A stretch of 61,884 nucleotides of DNA from an uncultured Lachnospiraceae bacterium (GTDB lineage Bacteria; Bacillota; Clostridia; Lachnospirales; Lachnospiraceae): positions 65,271 to 127,154 of the forward strand of contig CANRIM010000002.1 of NCBI GenBank assembly GCA_947630695.1, given 5' to 3'. The notes beneath the pieces were generated by a model. The model was not told where the DNA came from. It ran no database searches and was given only the letters and a program-made list of their open reading frames with translations. Numbering within the stretch: the first letter of the stretch is position 1; each line of letters begins with the position of its first letter. A program made the translations under genes and the position numbers. Positions 41,806 to 51,004 of this stretch are shown here, piece after piece.

Positions 41806-42758
41806 GCTTCATCCTCCCCTTCTTTCGCTTCTGCGGTAAATGCCATGAAGACTTCCTCTAAGGAATGTTCCTCCTTTGTACTGGAAAGGATCGGCATCCT
41901 GTGATCCGCAAAGAGATAGAACAGTTCTTCTTCCAGTCCCGTATACGCCTGATCGGCTTCGATCCGCAGCCGAACCGTATCCTTTTCCTTTTCCAGCGTG
42001 GTAAAGGACCGGACAGCCTCCACACCGCTTAACAGCGTGCCGATGGCCGCCTCCTCTCCTTTCACGCTGATGGTATAATAGACATTCTGATTCATATGGA
42101 CGGACAGATTTTCCGGCGTGTCCGCCGCCACCAGCCGTCCTTTGTTGATGATCCAGACATAATCGCAGACCGCGCTGATTTCCGACAGGATATGGGAACT
42201 TAAAATAATGGTGTGCTGACTGCCGAGACGGCGGATCAGCTCCCGGACTTCCATGATCTGATTCGGATCCAACCCCACCGTGGGTTCGTCCAGAATCAGC
42301 ACCGGGGGAAATCCGATGAGGGCCTGGGCAATGCCCACCCTCTGCCGGTAACCCTTGGAGAGATTGCGGATGAGACGGTTCGCCACCTCGGTAATGCCGG
42401 TTTCCTGCATGATCTCTTCCACCATCAGCTTTTTCTTCCGCCGGTCCACTTTTTTCAGATCCGCCACAAAGGAAAGGTACTCCCGGGGCGTCATATCCAT
42501 ATACAGGGGCGGCAGCTCCGGCAGATAGCCGATGCAGCTTTTGGCTTTTTCCGGTTCCTCAAAAATATCAAAGCCGTTGACGGTGACGGTTCCCTCCGTC
42601 GCAGCCAGATATCCGGTCATGATATTCATAGTGGTGGATTTTCCGGCGCCGTTGGGCCCCAAAAATCCGTAGATTTTTCCGGGGGCCAGTTCAATATTCA
42701 AATCATCGACGGCCACATGGTCGCCGTATTTTTTGGTCAGATGTTCGATTTTAATCAT
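41802..42758 (-). CDS. ABC transporter ATP-binding protein (GldA-like)
   Basis: 318 aa. Walker A GPNGAGKST, the signature 'LSKGYRQRVGIAQAL' and Walker B 'VLILDEPTVGLDP' are intact. Followed by a C-terminal accessory domain of DrrA/GldA type. Begins 15 nt behind ecfT, so it probably shares the mscL-ecf transcript. Confidence 0.9.
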   Translation of the reverse strand: MIKIEHLTKKYGDHVAVDDLNIELAPGKIYGFLGPNGAGKSTTMNIMTGYLAATEGTVTVNGFDIFEEPEKAKSCIGYLPELPPLYMDMTPREYLSFVADLKKVDRRKKKLMVEEIMQETGITEVANRLIRNLSKGYRQRVGIAQALIGFPPVLILDEPTVGLDPNQIMEVRELIRRLGSQHTIILSSHILSEISAVCDYVWIINKGRLVAADTPENLSVHMNQNVYYTISVKGEEAAIGTLLSGVEAVRSFTTLEKEKDTVRLRIEADQAYTGLEEELFYLFADHRMPILSSTKEEHSLEEVFMAFTAEAKEGEDEA

Positions 42759-42773
42759 TTTTCTTCCTCACAG

Positions 42774-43589
42774 TCAGATCGGGATTTTTACATCCACGAT
42801 CTTTGTCAGTATCATCAGTCCCAGATATACGCAGAAAAACAGAAAAGCAAGATAATCCCGCCGCTGATACTGCAGCGGTTTCATTTTGGTTCTGCCCTTG
42901 CCGCCGGTATAGCATCTGGCTTCCATGGCCAGCGCCAGATCATTGGCCCTGCGAAAGGCGGAAATAAACAGCGGCACCAGCACCGGAATCAGGCTTTTTA
43001 TTTTTTTGATGAGATTTCCGCTTTCAAAGTCCGCGCCCCGGGCCGTCTGCGCCTTCATGATTTTGTCCGTTTCCTCCAGCAGGATCGGAATGAAACGCAG
43101 CGCAATCGACATCATCATGGCGATCTCATGCACCGGCACCTTTACCGCCTGCAGCGGTTTCAGCAGGGATTCCAGCGCGTCCGTCATATTGTTGGGGGTA
43201 GTGGTAAAGGTCAGCAGTGAAGTGCCGAAAATCAAATAAACCAGCCGCAGCGCCATGACCACCGCCATCCGGACGCCTTCCACGGAAATATGGAAAATCC
43301 ACCAGGATACAATATATTTCCCCGGCACCAGGAACAGATTGAAAAGCACCGTCAGCATCAGCAGGAACACCAGCGGCTTAATGCCCCGGAAAATATAGAA
43401 TACGGGGACTTTGGATAACGCGATCATGGATACCAGAAACAACGTCGAGAGCAGATATCCTGCCGGGGAATGAAAGACAAACAGACAGACGATAAACAGC
43501 AGCGCCCCGATGATTTTCACTCTGGCGTCCAGCCTGTGTAAAATGGAATTGGACGGATAATATTGTCCGATGGTGATTTCTCTAAGCAT
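42774..43589 (-). CDS. ecfT: ECF transporter transmembrane subunit EcfT
   Basis: 271 aa, five to six membrane helices, with the cytoplasmic coupling helices carrying the 'ARGADFE' and 'RANDLALAMEARCY' motifs that dock the two EcfA ATPases. The module energises vitamin uptake by separate S components, none of which is in the window. Overlaps ecfA2 by 8 bp. Confidence 0.93.
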   Translation of the reverse strand: MLREITIGQYYPSNSILHRLDARVKIIGALLFIVCLFVFHSPAGYLLSTLFLVSMIALSKVPVFYIFRGIKPLVFLLMLTVLFNLFLVPGKYIVSWWIFHISVEGVRMAVVMALRLVYLIFGTSLLTFTTTPNNMTDALESLLKPLQAVKVPVHEIAMMMSIALRFIPILLEETDKIMKAQTARGADFESGNLIKKIKSLIPVLVPLFISAFRRANDLALAMEARCYTGGKGRTKMKPLQYQRRDYLAFLFFCVYLGLMILTKIVDVKIPI

Positions 43590-44442
43590 GTGGCCTGTTT
43601 TTCACCGCCTCTAAAATCGTTTGTTTCGCCGCTTCCAGCGTAATGGCGCCGGTGTCCACGGCGAATCCTTTTTCCTTTAACGCCCGCAGAATATAGCAGA
43701 CCTGGGGCGCGGCAAGCTGGATACGTTCCAGTTCTTCAATATGGGAAAAAACCTTCTCTTTCTGATCGTCGAAAACGATGCTTCCCGCATCAAAGACCAT
43801 GATCCGATCCACATACTCCGCCACTTCTTCCATACTGTGGGACACCAGTATAATGGTGCATTTCTCCTGCCGGCGCAGCTTAGACAGCATGTCCAGAATT
43901 TCTTTTTTGCCTTTCGGGTCCAGTCCTGCCGTAGGTTCATCCATGACCAGCACTTCGGGTTTTGAAGCAATGACCCCTGCAATGGCGGCCCGCCGCTTCT
44001 GTCCGCCGGACAGTTCAAAAGGCGAGCTTTGATAAAAGCGTTTTTCCAGTCCCACCAGATCCAACGCCCACAGCGCCCGTTTTCTTGCTTCTTCCTCCGA
44101 CAAACCGAAGTTTTTCGGCCCGAAACAGACATCAGAAATAACATCAGCTTCGAAAAGCTGATGTTCCGGATACTGAAACACAAGGCCGACGCCTGCCCTC
44201 AGCTGTTTTCTGTTAAAGTCCCTGTCCCAGATATTTTTGCCGTGAAACAGCACTTCGCCGCTGTAAGGTTTTTCCAGCCCGTTCAGCAGCTGCAGGAACG
44301 TGGATTTTCCCGAACCGGTATGCCCGATCAGGCCCACAAACTCATTTTCCGCGAAATCCGCCGAAACCTGTTTCAGCGCCTGTACCTCGTATACCGTATC
44401 TTTTCCGTAATAATAATCAACATTTTTTAATGAAAGCAGCAT
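43582..44442 (-). CDS. ecfA2: ECF transporter ATPase EcfA2
   Basis: 286 aa. Walker A GHTGSGKST, Q-loop 'VFQYPEHQLF', signature 'LSGGQKRRAAIAG', Walker B 'VLVMDEPTAGLDP'. Second ATPase of the ECF module; overlaps ecfA1 by 16 bp and ecfT by 8 bp. Confidence 0.94.
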   Translation of the reverse strand: MLLSLKNVDYYYGKDTVYEVQALKQVSADFAENEFVGLIGHTGSGKSTFLQLLNGLEKPYSGEVLFHGKNIWDRDFNRKQLRAGVGLVFQYPEHQLFEADVISDVCFGPKNFGLSEEEARKRALWALDLVGLEKRFYQSSPFELSGGQKRRAAIAGVIASKPEVLVMDEPTAGLDPKGKKEILDMLSKLRRQEKCTIILVSHSMEEVAEYVDRIMVFDAGSIVFDDQKEKVFSHIEELERIQLAAPQVCYILRALKEKGFAVDTGAITLEAAKQTILEAVKNRPHA

Positions 44443-45278
44443 AACGCCTCCACCAGTTCCTCCGCCGTCAATATACCCTCGGGCACCGGGACGCCGGCTT
44501 TTTTCAGTTCATATCCCAGCTTTGTGGCCTGGGGCACATCCAGCTGCATAGCCGCCAGTTCTTCCGGCCTGGAAAATATTTCCTTCGGCGTTCCGCACAG
44601 CCTGACCTGCCCTTTGTCCATGCAGTAAATCCGATCTGCGTAAATGGCTTCTTCCATATAATGGGTAATCAGAATGATCGTAACGCCTTCCACTTCATTC
44701 AGCGCCCGGCAGGTACGGATAACTTCCCTGCGGCCTTTGGGATCCAGCATGGCCGTAGGCTCATCCAGCACGATGCATTTTGGCCGCATGGCTACAATGC
44801 CCGCAATGGCGACCCGCTGTTTCTGACCGCCGGAGAGCTTTCCCGGGGCTGCCTTACGGTAGGCGTACATATTGACCGCTTTTAAGCTTTCTTCGACCCT
44901 TTCCCAGATTTTACTGCATTCCAGTCCCAGATTTTCCGGACCGAATCCTACATCTTCTTCTACCACCGAAGCAATGATCTGATTGTCCGGGTTTTGAAAC
45001 ACCATGCCCGTGGTCCTGCGGACGTTTGGGACATTTTCCTCTTTTGCGGTGTCCATCCCGTCGATATACAGGGTCCCCTCCGTAGGGGCAATCAAAGCAT
45101 TTAACTGTCTGGCAAAGGTGGATTTTCCCGAGCCGTTTGCCCCCAGAACCGCGATAAATTCTCCCGGCTGCACCTGCATATCAACACCGCGGAGCGCAGC
45201 GACGCGCTCCACGGCATTACCTTCTTCATCCATGCGTTCATAGGCATAGGATATTTTTGACGCATTGATCATATCCAT
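44427..45278 (-). CDS. ecfA1: ECF transporter ATPase EcfA1
   Basis: 283 aa. Walker A GANGSGKST, Q-loop 'VFQNPDNQIIA', signature 'LSGGQKQRVAIAG', Walker B 'CIVLDEPTAMLDP'. The start could be either of two nearby ATG codons (45278 or 45272); the first is kept. It follows mscL by 18 nt. Confidence 0.94.
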   Translation of the reverse strand: MDMINASKISYAYERMDEEGNAVERVAALRGVDMQVQPGEFIAVLGANGSGKSTFARQLNALIAPTEGTLYIDGMDTAKEENVPNVRRTTGMVFQNPDNQIIASVVEEDVGFGPENLGLECSKIWERVEESLKAVNMYAYRKAAPGKLSGGQKQRVAIAGIVAMRPKCIVLDEPTAMLDPKGRREVIRTCRALNEVEGVTIILITHYMEEAIYADRIYCMDKGQVRLCGTPKEIFSRPEELAAMQLDVPQATKLGYELKKAGVPVPEGILTAEELVEALCCFH

Positions 45279-45296
45279 TGATTTTGCCTCAAATCA

Positions 45297-45743
45297 TTAT
45301 TTCGCAGTTTCTTCCAGTACAGAGGTACAATGGGGACATCTGGTTGCTCCCAGCGGAATTTCAGACTGGCAGTAAGGACAGGTTTTCGTCGTCACCGGGG
45401 TTTCTTCCGGCACATCCTTATGCAGCTTGTTGATGCCCTTCACCACCAGGAAGACCACGAAAGCCATCACCAGAAAATTGATCACTCCCGAAATAAAACT
45501 GCCGTAATTAATGGTAGCAGCTCCTGCCTCCTGAGCCGCTGCCAGGGTTTCGTAAGCATTGCCGTCCAGACTGATAAACCAATTGGTGAAATCTATCTTT
45601 CCGGTAAACAGAGAAATCACCGGCATAAAAATGTCATTGACCAGCGACGTAACCAATCCGTTAAAAGCGCCGCCGATAATAACGCCAACGGCAAGATCGA
45701 TCATATTGCCGCGCATCACAAATTTCTTAAATTCTTTCAGCAT
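45297..45743 (-). CDS. mscL: Large-conductance mechanosensitive channel MscL with zinc-ribbon tail
   Basis: 148 aa. The N-terminal '[26 protein letters not shown]' first helix and the second helix near '[20 protein letters not shown]' are those of MscL, the emergency osmotic release valve. The C-terminus carries a two-CxxC zinc ribbon (CPYC ... CPHC) not present in the E. coli protein. GGAGG precedes the ATG. First gene of its own operon. Confidence 0.94.
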   Translation of the reverse strand: MLKEFKKFVMRGNMIDLAVGVIIGGAFNGLVTSLVNDIFMPVISLFTGKIDFTNWFISLDGNAYETLAAAQEAGAATINYGSFISGVINFLVMAFVVFLVVKGINKLHKDVPEETPVTTKTCPYCQSEIPLGATRCPHCTSVLEETAK

Positions 45744-45775
45744 AGTCTTAACCTCCGCTTTTGTATCATGTTACT

Positions 45776-45804
45776 ACTTTACACCATATCCCTTTGTATT
45801 TCAA
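45776..45804 (-). promoter_or_regulatory. Promoter of the mscL-ecf-Gld transcript
   Basis: Minus strand: TTGAAA (45799-45804), 17-nt spacer, TAAAGT (45776-45781), about 33 nt before the mscL ATG. Confidence 0.65.
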
Positions 45805-45852
45805 TAAAAAAGTGGGCAGGCCGTCCGCCGGCACAACGCAAAGCAGGCACAA

Positions 45853-45887
45853 GGAAAAAGGCCCGCATCCTTCAAAGGATGGGGCCT
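45853..45887 (-). terminator. Terminator of the S10-spc-alpha superoperon
   Basis: AGGCCC-CATCC / GGATG-GGGCCT stem with one bulge and a TTTTT run on the minus strand, 17 nt behind rplQ. Confidence 0.85.
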
Positions 45888-45903
45888 GTAAATTCCCGTT
45901 ATC

Positions 45904-46440
45904 TTATACAAGTTCAAGAATGACTTCCATCGCCGCATCGCCCTTACGCTGTCCCAGCTTGATGATGCGTGTATAACCGCCGTTGCGGTTTGCATACTTC
46001 GGTGCGATTTCATCAAAGAGCTTTGCCGGAAGATCGATCTTCTTTGTGTTTTTCTTTCTGCCTGCCGCCTGTTTCGGTACTTCCGTCACCGGATACAGGA
46101 CGCTCAGCATTTTACGTCTTGCGTTCAGTCTGGAAGGCTTATCTTTTTTGATGGTCTTTTCCACTTCATCATAAACGGTTACTTTTTTGCCGTCTACAAC
46201 TTCCTTCACACGTTTTCCGTCTTTGTCCTTGCGCGCTACCTTGGCCATCACCGTAACGGTTTCATAATTGTCTTTTTCCTTGACTGCAAGCGCGATCAGG
46301 CCGTCTGCAATCTTTCTGACTTCCTTCGCTCTCGCTTCCGTCGTTACAATTCTGCCCTTGTAAATCAAAGCCGTAACCTGATTTCTGAGCAAAGCCTTTC
46401 TCTGACTTTGGGTTTTACCTAATTTCCTGTATTGAGCCAT
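45904..46440 (-). CDS. rplQ: 50S ribosomal protein L17 (extended)
   Basis: 178 aa against about 115-130 in most bacteria. The N-terminal '[26 protein letters not shown]' and C-terminal '[23 protein letters not shown]' are canonical L17. The extra 50 or so residues lie in the middle ('[18 protein letters not shown]', Lys-rich), a feature I associate with Lachnospiraceae L17. Last gene of the alpha operon. Confidence 0.93.
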   Translation of the reverse strand: MAQYRKLGKTQSQRKALLRNQVTALIYKGRIVTTEARAKEVRKIADGLIALAVKEKDNYETVTVMAKVARKDKDGKRVKEVVDGKKVTVYDEVEKTIKKDKPSRLNARRKMLSVLYPVTEVPKQAAGRKKNTKKIDLPAKLFDEIAPKYANRNGGYTRIIKLGQRKGDAAMEVILELV

Positions 46441-46513
46441 TTTTTTCCTCCATCTCGTAGAACAGCTGCCGCGCTTTTTTAGTCTTACCGGCCGGCTGCC
46501 TGGTTCATTCTAC

Positions 46514-47473
46514 TTATTCTTCCCCGGAGCTTAAAGTCAACCCCAGTTCTTTTAATTTTTCCAGAACTTCTTCCAGAGATTTCCGGCCGAGATTTCTGAC
46601 CTTCATCATCTCTTCCGGGGTCTTGTTGGTCAGTTCTTCTACTGTATTGATGCCGGCACGTTTCAGACAATTGTAGGAACGTACAGACAGCTCCAGTTCG
46701 TCAATCGTGATCTCCAGCAGTTTTTCTTTTTCATCCTCCTCAGGTTCGGTAATGAAATCGATCTGCTGGGCTCTGTCGGAAAGATCCACAAAGAGACTCA
46801 AATGATCACACAAAAGCTTGGCTGCAAAGCTGACCGCCTCAGAGGGTTCCAGGGTGCCGTTGGTATAGACATCCAGCGTAAGCTTATCGTAATCCGTGAT
46901 ATTGCCGATACGTGTATTTTCCACGTTCATATTGACACGTTCAATGGGTGTGAAAATAGAGTCCACCGCAATCACGCCGATGGGCAGATCTTCTTTTTTG
47001 TTTCTCTCCGAGCTTACATAACCGTGACCGTGGGAAATCGTCAGTTCCATATACAATCTGGAATCCGGACCGCCGCTTAAAGTCGCGATCACCTGTTCGG
47101 GATTGATGACTTCAATTTCCGAACTGCACTTGATATCCGCACCGGTAACAACGCCTTCGCCCTCAAATTCGATATAAGCCGTTTTATCCTCTCTTACGTC
47201 ACCATTATCCTTCAGAGCCAGGCTCTTGATATTCATAATGATTTCCGTAATATCTTCCTTCACGCCGGGAAGACAGGTAAACTCATGCAGTGCGCCTTCA
47301 ATCTTTACACTGCTGACGGCGGTACCGGGCAGGGAAGAAAGCATCATTCTCCGAAGTGCATTTCCCAAAGTAATGCCGTAGCCACGCTCAAGGGGTTCAA
47401 TGACAAACTTACCATATTTTTTATCTTCAGAAAGTTCCGAAATTTCAATTCTGGGTTTTTCAAAATCGAACAT
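46514..47473 (-). CDS. rpoA: RNA polymerase alpha subunit
   Basis: 319 aa. The N-terminal dimerisation domain ('[23 protein letters not shown]') that nucleates the core enzyme, a short acidic linker and the C-terminal domain ('[16 protein letters not shown]', '[11 protein letters not shown]') that binds UP elements and activators. Standard length and place between rpsD and rplQ. Confidence 0.97.
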   Translation of the reverse strand: MFDFEKPRIEISELSEDKKYGKFVIEPLERGYGITLGNALRRMMLSSLPGTAVSSVKIEGALHEFTCLPGVKEDITEIIMNIKSLALKDNGDVREDKTAYIEFEGEGVVTGADIKCSSEIEVINPEQVIATLSGGPDSRLYMELTISHGHGYVSSERNKKEDLPIGVIAVDSIFTPIERVNMNVENTRIGNITDYDKLTLDVYTNGTLEPSEAVSFAAKLLCDHLSLFVDLSDRAQQIDFITEPEEDEKEKLLEITIDELELSVRSYNCLKRAGINTVEELTNKTPEEMMKVRNLGRKSLEEVLEKLKELGLTLSSGEE

Positions 47474-47509
47474 ACACGCCCCTCCTTACCAGAGTTATGT
47501 GAAACAGCA

Positions 47510-48103
47510 TTATTTGGAATACAACTCGACGATCAACATCTCATCTACCGGAACATCAATCATTTCTCTCGTAGGTATTTCCTTTACCGTGCCGCTGTAG
47601 TTGTCTTTATCAGACTCCAGCCAGGCGGGAACCGTTCTGCCTTCCGTTGCTTCGAAGATATCCGCAAAATGTTTGGATGTGCGGCTCTTTTCGCAAATGG
47701 AAATCACATCCCCGGCCTTTACGCTGTAGGACGGGATATTCACACGCTTTCCGTTGACAAGGATTGCCTTATGATCGACAATCTGACGAGCTTCTCTTCT
47801 GGTTCTTGCAAAGCCGAGACGGAATACCACATTGTCCAGCCTGCACTCTAACAGTGCCATCAGTGCGTTACCGGTCATGCCTTTCATCTTTTCGGCTTTT
47901 TCATAATAATTACGGAACGGTTTTTCCAAAACGCCGTAAATAAATTTTGCTTTCTGTTTTTCCCGCAGCTGAAGGCCGTAGTCGCTCACCTTACGATTGG
48001 AGCGTTTCAGCTGTCTGTGGGACTTTTTATCAATGCCAAGATACATAGGCTCCAGGCCTAAGGATCTGCATCTCTTTAAAACAGGTACTCTGTTGACTGC
48101 CAT
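47510..48103 (-). CDS. rpsD: 30S ribosomal protein S4
   Basis: 197 aa with the S4 RNA-binding domain (about 90-150; '[38 protein letters not shown]'). Zinc cysteines are absent at the N-terminus (the C- form). It lies between rpsK and rpoA. Confidence 0.96.
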   Translation of the reverse strand: MAVNRVPVLKRCRSLGLEPMYLGIDKKSHRQLKRSNRKVSDYGLQLREKQKAKFIYGVLEKPFRNYYEKAEKMKGMTGNALMALLECRLDNVVFRLGFARTRREARQIVDHKAILVNGKRVNIPSYSVKAGDVISICEKSRTSKHFADIFEATEGRTVPAWLESDKDNYSGTVKEIPTREMIDVPVDEMLIVELYSK

Positions 48104-48123
48104 AGAAAACTACCTCCTGATTA

Positions 48124-48519
48124 TTAAACTCTTCTGCGTTTGGGCGGGCGACATCCGTTGTGGGGAACGGGTGTAACATCTGTAATGCTGGTTACATCTA
48201 TGCCACATGCTGCTAAAGCACGAATTGCCGCGTCACGTCCCGAACCGGGTCCCTTTACAAAGACCTCTACGGTCTTCAGACCATGAACGGTTGCCGCTTT
48301 CGCTGCAGTTTCAGCAGCCATCTGCGCTGCATAAGGAGTAGATTTCCTTGAACCTCTAAATCCAAGACCACCGGCACTTGCCCATGAAATTGCATTTCCT
48401 TCGCTGTCCGTTAAAGTAACAATCGTATTGTTGAAGGAAGCCTGGATATGTGCCTGTCCGCGTTCAACGTTTTTCTTAACACGCCTTTTTGTCACTTTTT
48501 TTGCAACTTTTTTAGCCAT
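48124..48519 (-). CDS. rpsK: 30S ribosomal protein S11
   Basis: 131 aa, '[18 protein letters not shown]' and the C-terminal '[17 protein letters not shown]' are invariant S11 features. Basic N-terminal tail. Standard length. Confidence 0.97.
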   Translation of the reverse strand: MAKKVAKKVTKRRVKKNVERGQAHIQASFNNTIVTLTDSEGNAISWASAGGLGFRGSRKSTPYAAQMAAETAAKAATVHGLKTVEVFVKGPGSGRDAAIRALAACGIDVTSITDVTPVPHNGCRPPKRRRV

Positions 48520-48553
48520 TTTTCTAAACTAACCTACTTTCCTGTCTTTTCAA

Positions 48554-48922
48554 TTATTTCTTTTTATTAGCCACAGTTCTTCTGGGGCCTTTCCGTGTTC
48601 TGGCATTGGTTTTTGTCTTCTGTCCACGAACAGGCAGCCCTTTTCTGTGACGGATACCGCGATAACAGCCGATTTCCTGCAGTCTCTTGATATTCATAGC
48701 GATCTCACGACGCAGATCGCCTTCTACCTGCTGCGTTTCCTCGATAACTGTACTGATTCTTCTTACTTCTTCATCGGTCAGATCCCGTACACGTGTATCC
48801 GGGTCCACCTTTGCGTCCGCAAGAATACGTCTGGAGCTGGAAACACCTATGCCATAAATATAAGTCAGTCCAATCTCAACACGCTTTTCTCTCGGTAAGT
48901 CCACACCAGCAATACGAGCCAT
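48554..48922 (-). CDS. rpsM: 30S ribosomal protein S13
   Basis: 122 aa starting [10 protein letters not shown], with '[12 protein letters not shown]', '[23 protein letters not shown]' at the end. I start at the second of two close ATG codons (48922), which has the better spacing to GGAGG; the ATG at 48928 would add two residues. It sits between rpmJ and rpsK. Confidence 0.95.
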   Translation of the reverse strand: MARIAGVDLPREKRVEIGLTYIYGIGVSSSRRILADAKVDPDTRVRDLTDEEVRRISTVIEETQQVEGDLRREIAMNIKRLQEIGCYRGIRHRKGLPVRGQKTKTNARTRKGPRRTVANKKK

Positions 48923-48977
48923 GTGCATTACACCTCCATAAAATATTTCTCGAAAGTATCCCTTTCGTTATCATAAC

Positions 48978-49008
48978 CAGCTGTGTTCGTTGACGGACGA
49001 CACAGCTG
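48978..49008. other. Hairpin between rpmJ and rpsM
   Basis: CAGCTGTG-T-TCGT / ACGA-CACAGCTG, strong stem with a 6-nt loop, no T-run. A transcript-processing or pause site is possible. Confidence 0.5.
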
Positions 49009-49036
49009 CAGCCGCTCAAAAACAGACAGTTTGCAA

Positions 49037-49150
49037 TCAACCCTGTCTCTGTTTGTGTTTCGGATTCTCGCAGATGATCCTGACACTGCCTTTTCTCTTA
49101 ATGACTTTGCATTTTTCGCAAATGGGTTTTACGGAAGAACGAACCTTCAT
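49037..49150 (-). CDS. rpmJ: 50S ribosomal protein L36
   Basis: 37 aa, begins [15 protein letters not shown] and ends RQG. The zinc site C-x2-C ... C-x4-H is complete (the C+ form). Ribosome-binding site GGAGG 8 nt upstream. Too short for most length cut-offs but certain by sequence and position between infA and rpsM. Confidence 0.95.
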   Translation of the reverse strand: MKVRSSVKPICEKCKVIKRKGSVRIICENPKHKQRQG

Positions 49151-49232
49151 GTCTTCTACCTCCTTTGTTCTCAAAAAAAGTCCGGATAACATTATAGCAA
49201 TGCCATCCAAGATTTGTCAACACTTTTATCTT

Positions 49233-49448
49233 CTATTTATCACGCCATGTAATGCGCCCTTTGGTCAGGTCGTAAGGAGACATTTCCAGGGTCACCTTAT
49301 CGCCCGGCAGAATACGAATATAATTCATTCTGAGCTTTCCGCTGATATGGGCCAGCACTCTGTGGCCGTTTTCCAGCTCTACCTGAAACATTGCATTCGG
49401 CAGCTTCTCAACAACAATTCCTTCAATTTCAATGACATCTGTTTTCAA
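49233..49448 (-). CDS. infA: Translation initiation factor IF-1
   Basis: 71-aa OB-fold factor that occupies the 30S A site at initiation ('[37 protein letters not shown]'). The start codon is TTG (49448) with GGGAGG 8 nt upstream; an ATG just before it is out of frame. Confidence 0.95.
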   Translation of the reverse strand: MKTDVIEIEGIVVEKLPNAMFQVELENGHRVLAHISGKLRMNYIRILPGDKVTLEMSPYDLTKGRITWRDK

Positions 49449-49487
49449 ATTGACATCCTCCCATAAAGACTTTCCTACGGTTATTAT

Positions 49488-50243
49488 TTATCTTTCGATG
49501 GTGAGCAGCCTGGGCTCTCCGTCTGTAATTGCGACCGTGTTTTCATAATGTGCGGAAAGACTTCCGTCTGCCGTAACTACGGTCCAGTCGTCATCCAGCC
49601 ATTCGACCTCGCATGTGCCGATATTGATCATGGGTTCGATGGCCAGCGTCATGCCTTCCTGCAGCCGGATTCCTTTTCTGCGCTGCTTAAAATTCGGGAT
49701 CTGCGGATCTTCGTGCAGATTTCTTCCGACGCCGTGCCCCACCAGGTCTTCTACGATGCCGTATCCGAAAGGTGTGACATAATCATCGATCGCCGCGGAA
49801 ATATCATACAAATGACATCCTGCTCTTGCATATTTGATCCCTTCGAAAAAGGCCTGCTTTGTGACTTCGATCAGCTGACCGGCCTCTTTTGAAATCTCTC
49901 CCACCGGATAGGTCCTGGCCGCATCCGAATGAAAACCTTCATAAATCAGGCCTGCGTCCAGACTGACGATATCTCCGTCTTTTAAGATTTTTTCTCTGGA
50001 AGGGATTCCGTGAACCACTTCATCATTGACGGAAATACAGATGGAAGCGGGATACCCGTTGTAATGCAGAAACGACGGAACACATCCCATGTTCTCGATA
50101 TATTTCCTGCCCAGGTGATCCAGCTCCCCGGTGGAAATGCCGGGCCGGATCTGCTCCTTTAAATATTGAAGCGTCTCGCTCAGCCGTTTGCCTGCTTCCT
50201 CCATCAGTGCGATTTCATGTTTGGATTTCACTACAACAGACAT
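49488..50243 (-). CDS. map: Methionine aminopeptidase, type I
   Basis: 251 aa. The five metal ligands are visible: Asp in 'SLDAGLIYEGFHSDAART' (two Asp), His in 'VGHGVGRNLHEDP', Glu in 'LAIEPMI', and the C-terminal Glu in 'HYENTVAIT'. Removes the initiator methionine of new proteins. Adjacent to adk, with a 1-nt gap. Confidence 0.96.
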   Translation of the reverse strand: MSVVVKSKHEIALMEEAGKRLSETLQYLKEQIRPGISTGELDHLGRKYIENMGCVPSFLHYNGYPASICISVNDEVVHGIPSREKILKDGDIVSLDAGLIYEGFHSDAARTYPVGEISKEAGQLIEVTKQAFFEGIKYARAGCHLYDISAAIDDYVTPFGYGIVEDLVGHGVGRNLHEDPQIPNFKQRRKGIRLQEGMTLAIEPMINIGTCEVEWLDDDWTVVTADGSLSAHYENTVAITDGEPRLLTIER

Positions 50244-50244
50244 A

Positions 50245-50889
50245 TTACGCTCCTAACATCTTGTTAAGACTTGCAAATACCTCCTCTACGCTTCCCGTTC
50301 CGTCCACCGGAAGATATTTTGCTTTTCCTTTATAATGATCGATCAGCGGCTGCGTCTCTGCATGATATACTTCCAGACGTTTTTTCACTGTTTCCGCCTG
50401 ATCATCTTCTCTCTGGATCAGCGCGGTGCCGCAGGTATCGCAGATGCCTTCTTTTTTGGAAGGGGAATTTACGATGTGATAGGTCGCGCCGCATTTTGTA
50501 CAGACTCTTCTTCCCGACATTCTGTCCAGAATAAATTCGTCCGGAATCTCAATGTCGATCACATAATCCATGCATTCCTGCTTTGAAGCCAGATACGCGT
50601 CAAAGCTTTCCGCCTGAGGAATTGTTCTTGGGAAGCCGTCCAATATATACCCGTTTTCAAAATGATTCGTTTCCAGATAATCCTTTACCAGTGCAATGGT
50701 CAGTTCATCCGGCACCAGCAGCCCCTGTGACATGTACTGCTGCGCCTGCTGTCCCAGAGGGGTATTGCCCTGAATATTGCTCCGGAAAATATCACCTGTG
50801 GAAATATGCGCCAGCTGATATTTTTCCGCGATCAGCTTCGCCTGTGTTCCTTTTCCTGCGCCGGGTGCTCCCAAAATAAGTATTTTCAT
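50245..50889 (-). CDS. adk: Adenylate kinase with zinc LID
   Basis: 214 aa. P-loop GAPGAGKGT (7-15), 'DGFPRT' and a LID domain with CTKC ... CDTC zinc ligands, the Gram-positive form. Interconverts ATP, ADP and AMP. The start is the ATG at 50889, 11 nt behind AGGAG; an ATG three codons upstream would sit too near it. Confidence 0.96.
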   Translation of the reverse strand: MKILILGAPGAGKGTQAKLIAEKYQLAHISTGDIFRSNIQGNTPLGQQAQQYMSQGLLVPDELTIALVKDYLETNHFENGYILDGFPRTIPQAESFDAYLASKQECMDYVIDIEIPDEFILDRMSGRRVCTKCGATYHIVNSPSKKEGICDTCGTALIQREDDQAETVKKRLEVYHAETQPLIDHYKGKAKYLPVDGTGSVEEVFASLNKMLGA

Positions 50890-50950
50890 ATGATTCATCT
50901 CTCCTGATCAAAGTGTGATCCTTCTGACACGCATTAAAGCAACCAGGCAA

Positions 50951-50986
50951 GAAACGCTTTTTTTGACAAAAGCGCCTCTTGCATGT
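50951..50986. other. Hairpin between secY and adk
   Basis: GCAAGAAACGCTTTT / AAAAGCGCCTCTTGC inverted repeat with an internal mismatch, in the 115-nt spacer of an otherwise tightly packed operon. No proper T-run on the minus strand; attenuation or processing is possible. Confidence 0.45.
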
Positions 50987-51004
50987 TTTTTCTGCTTTTT
51001 ATCA

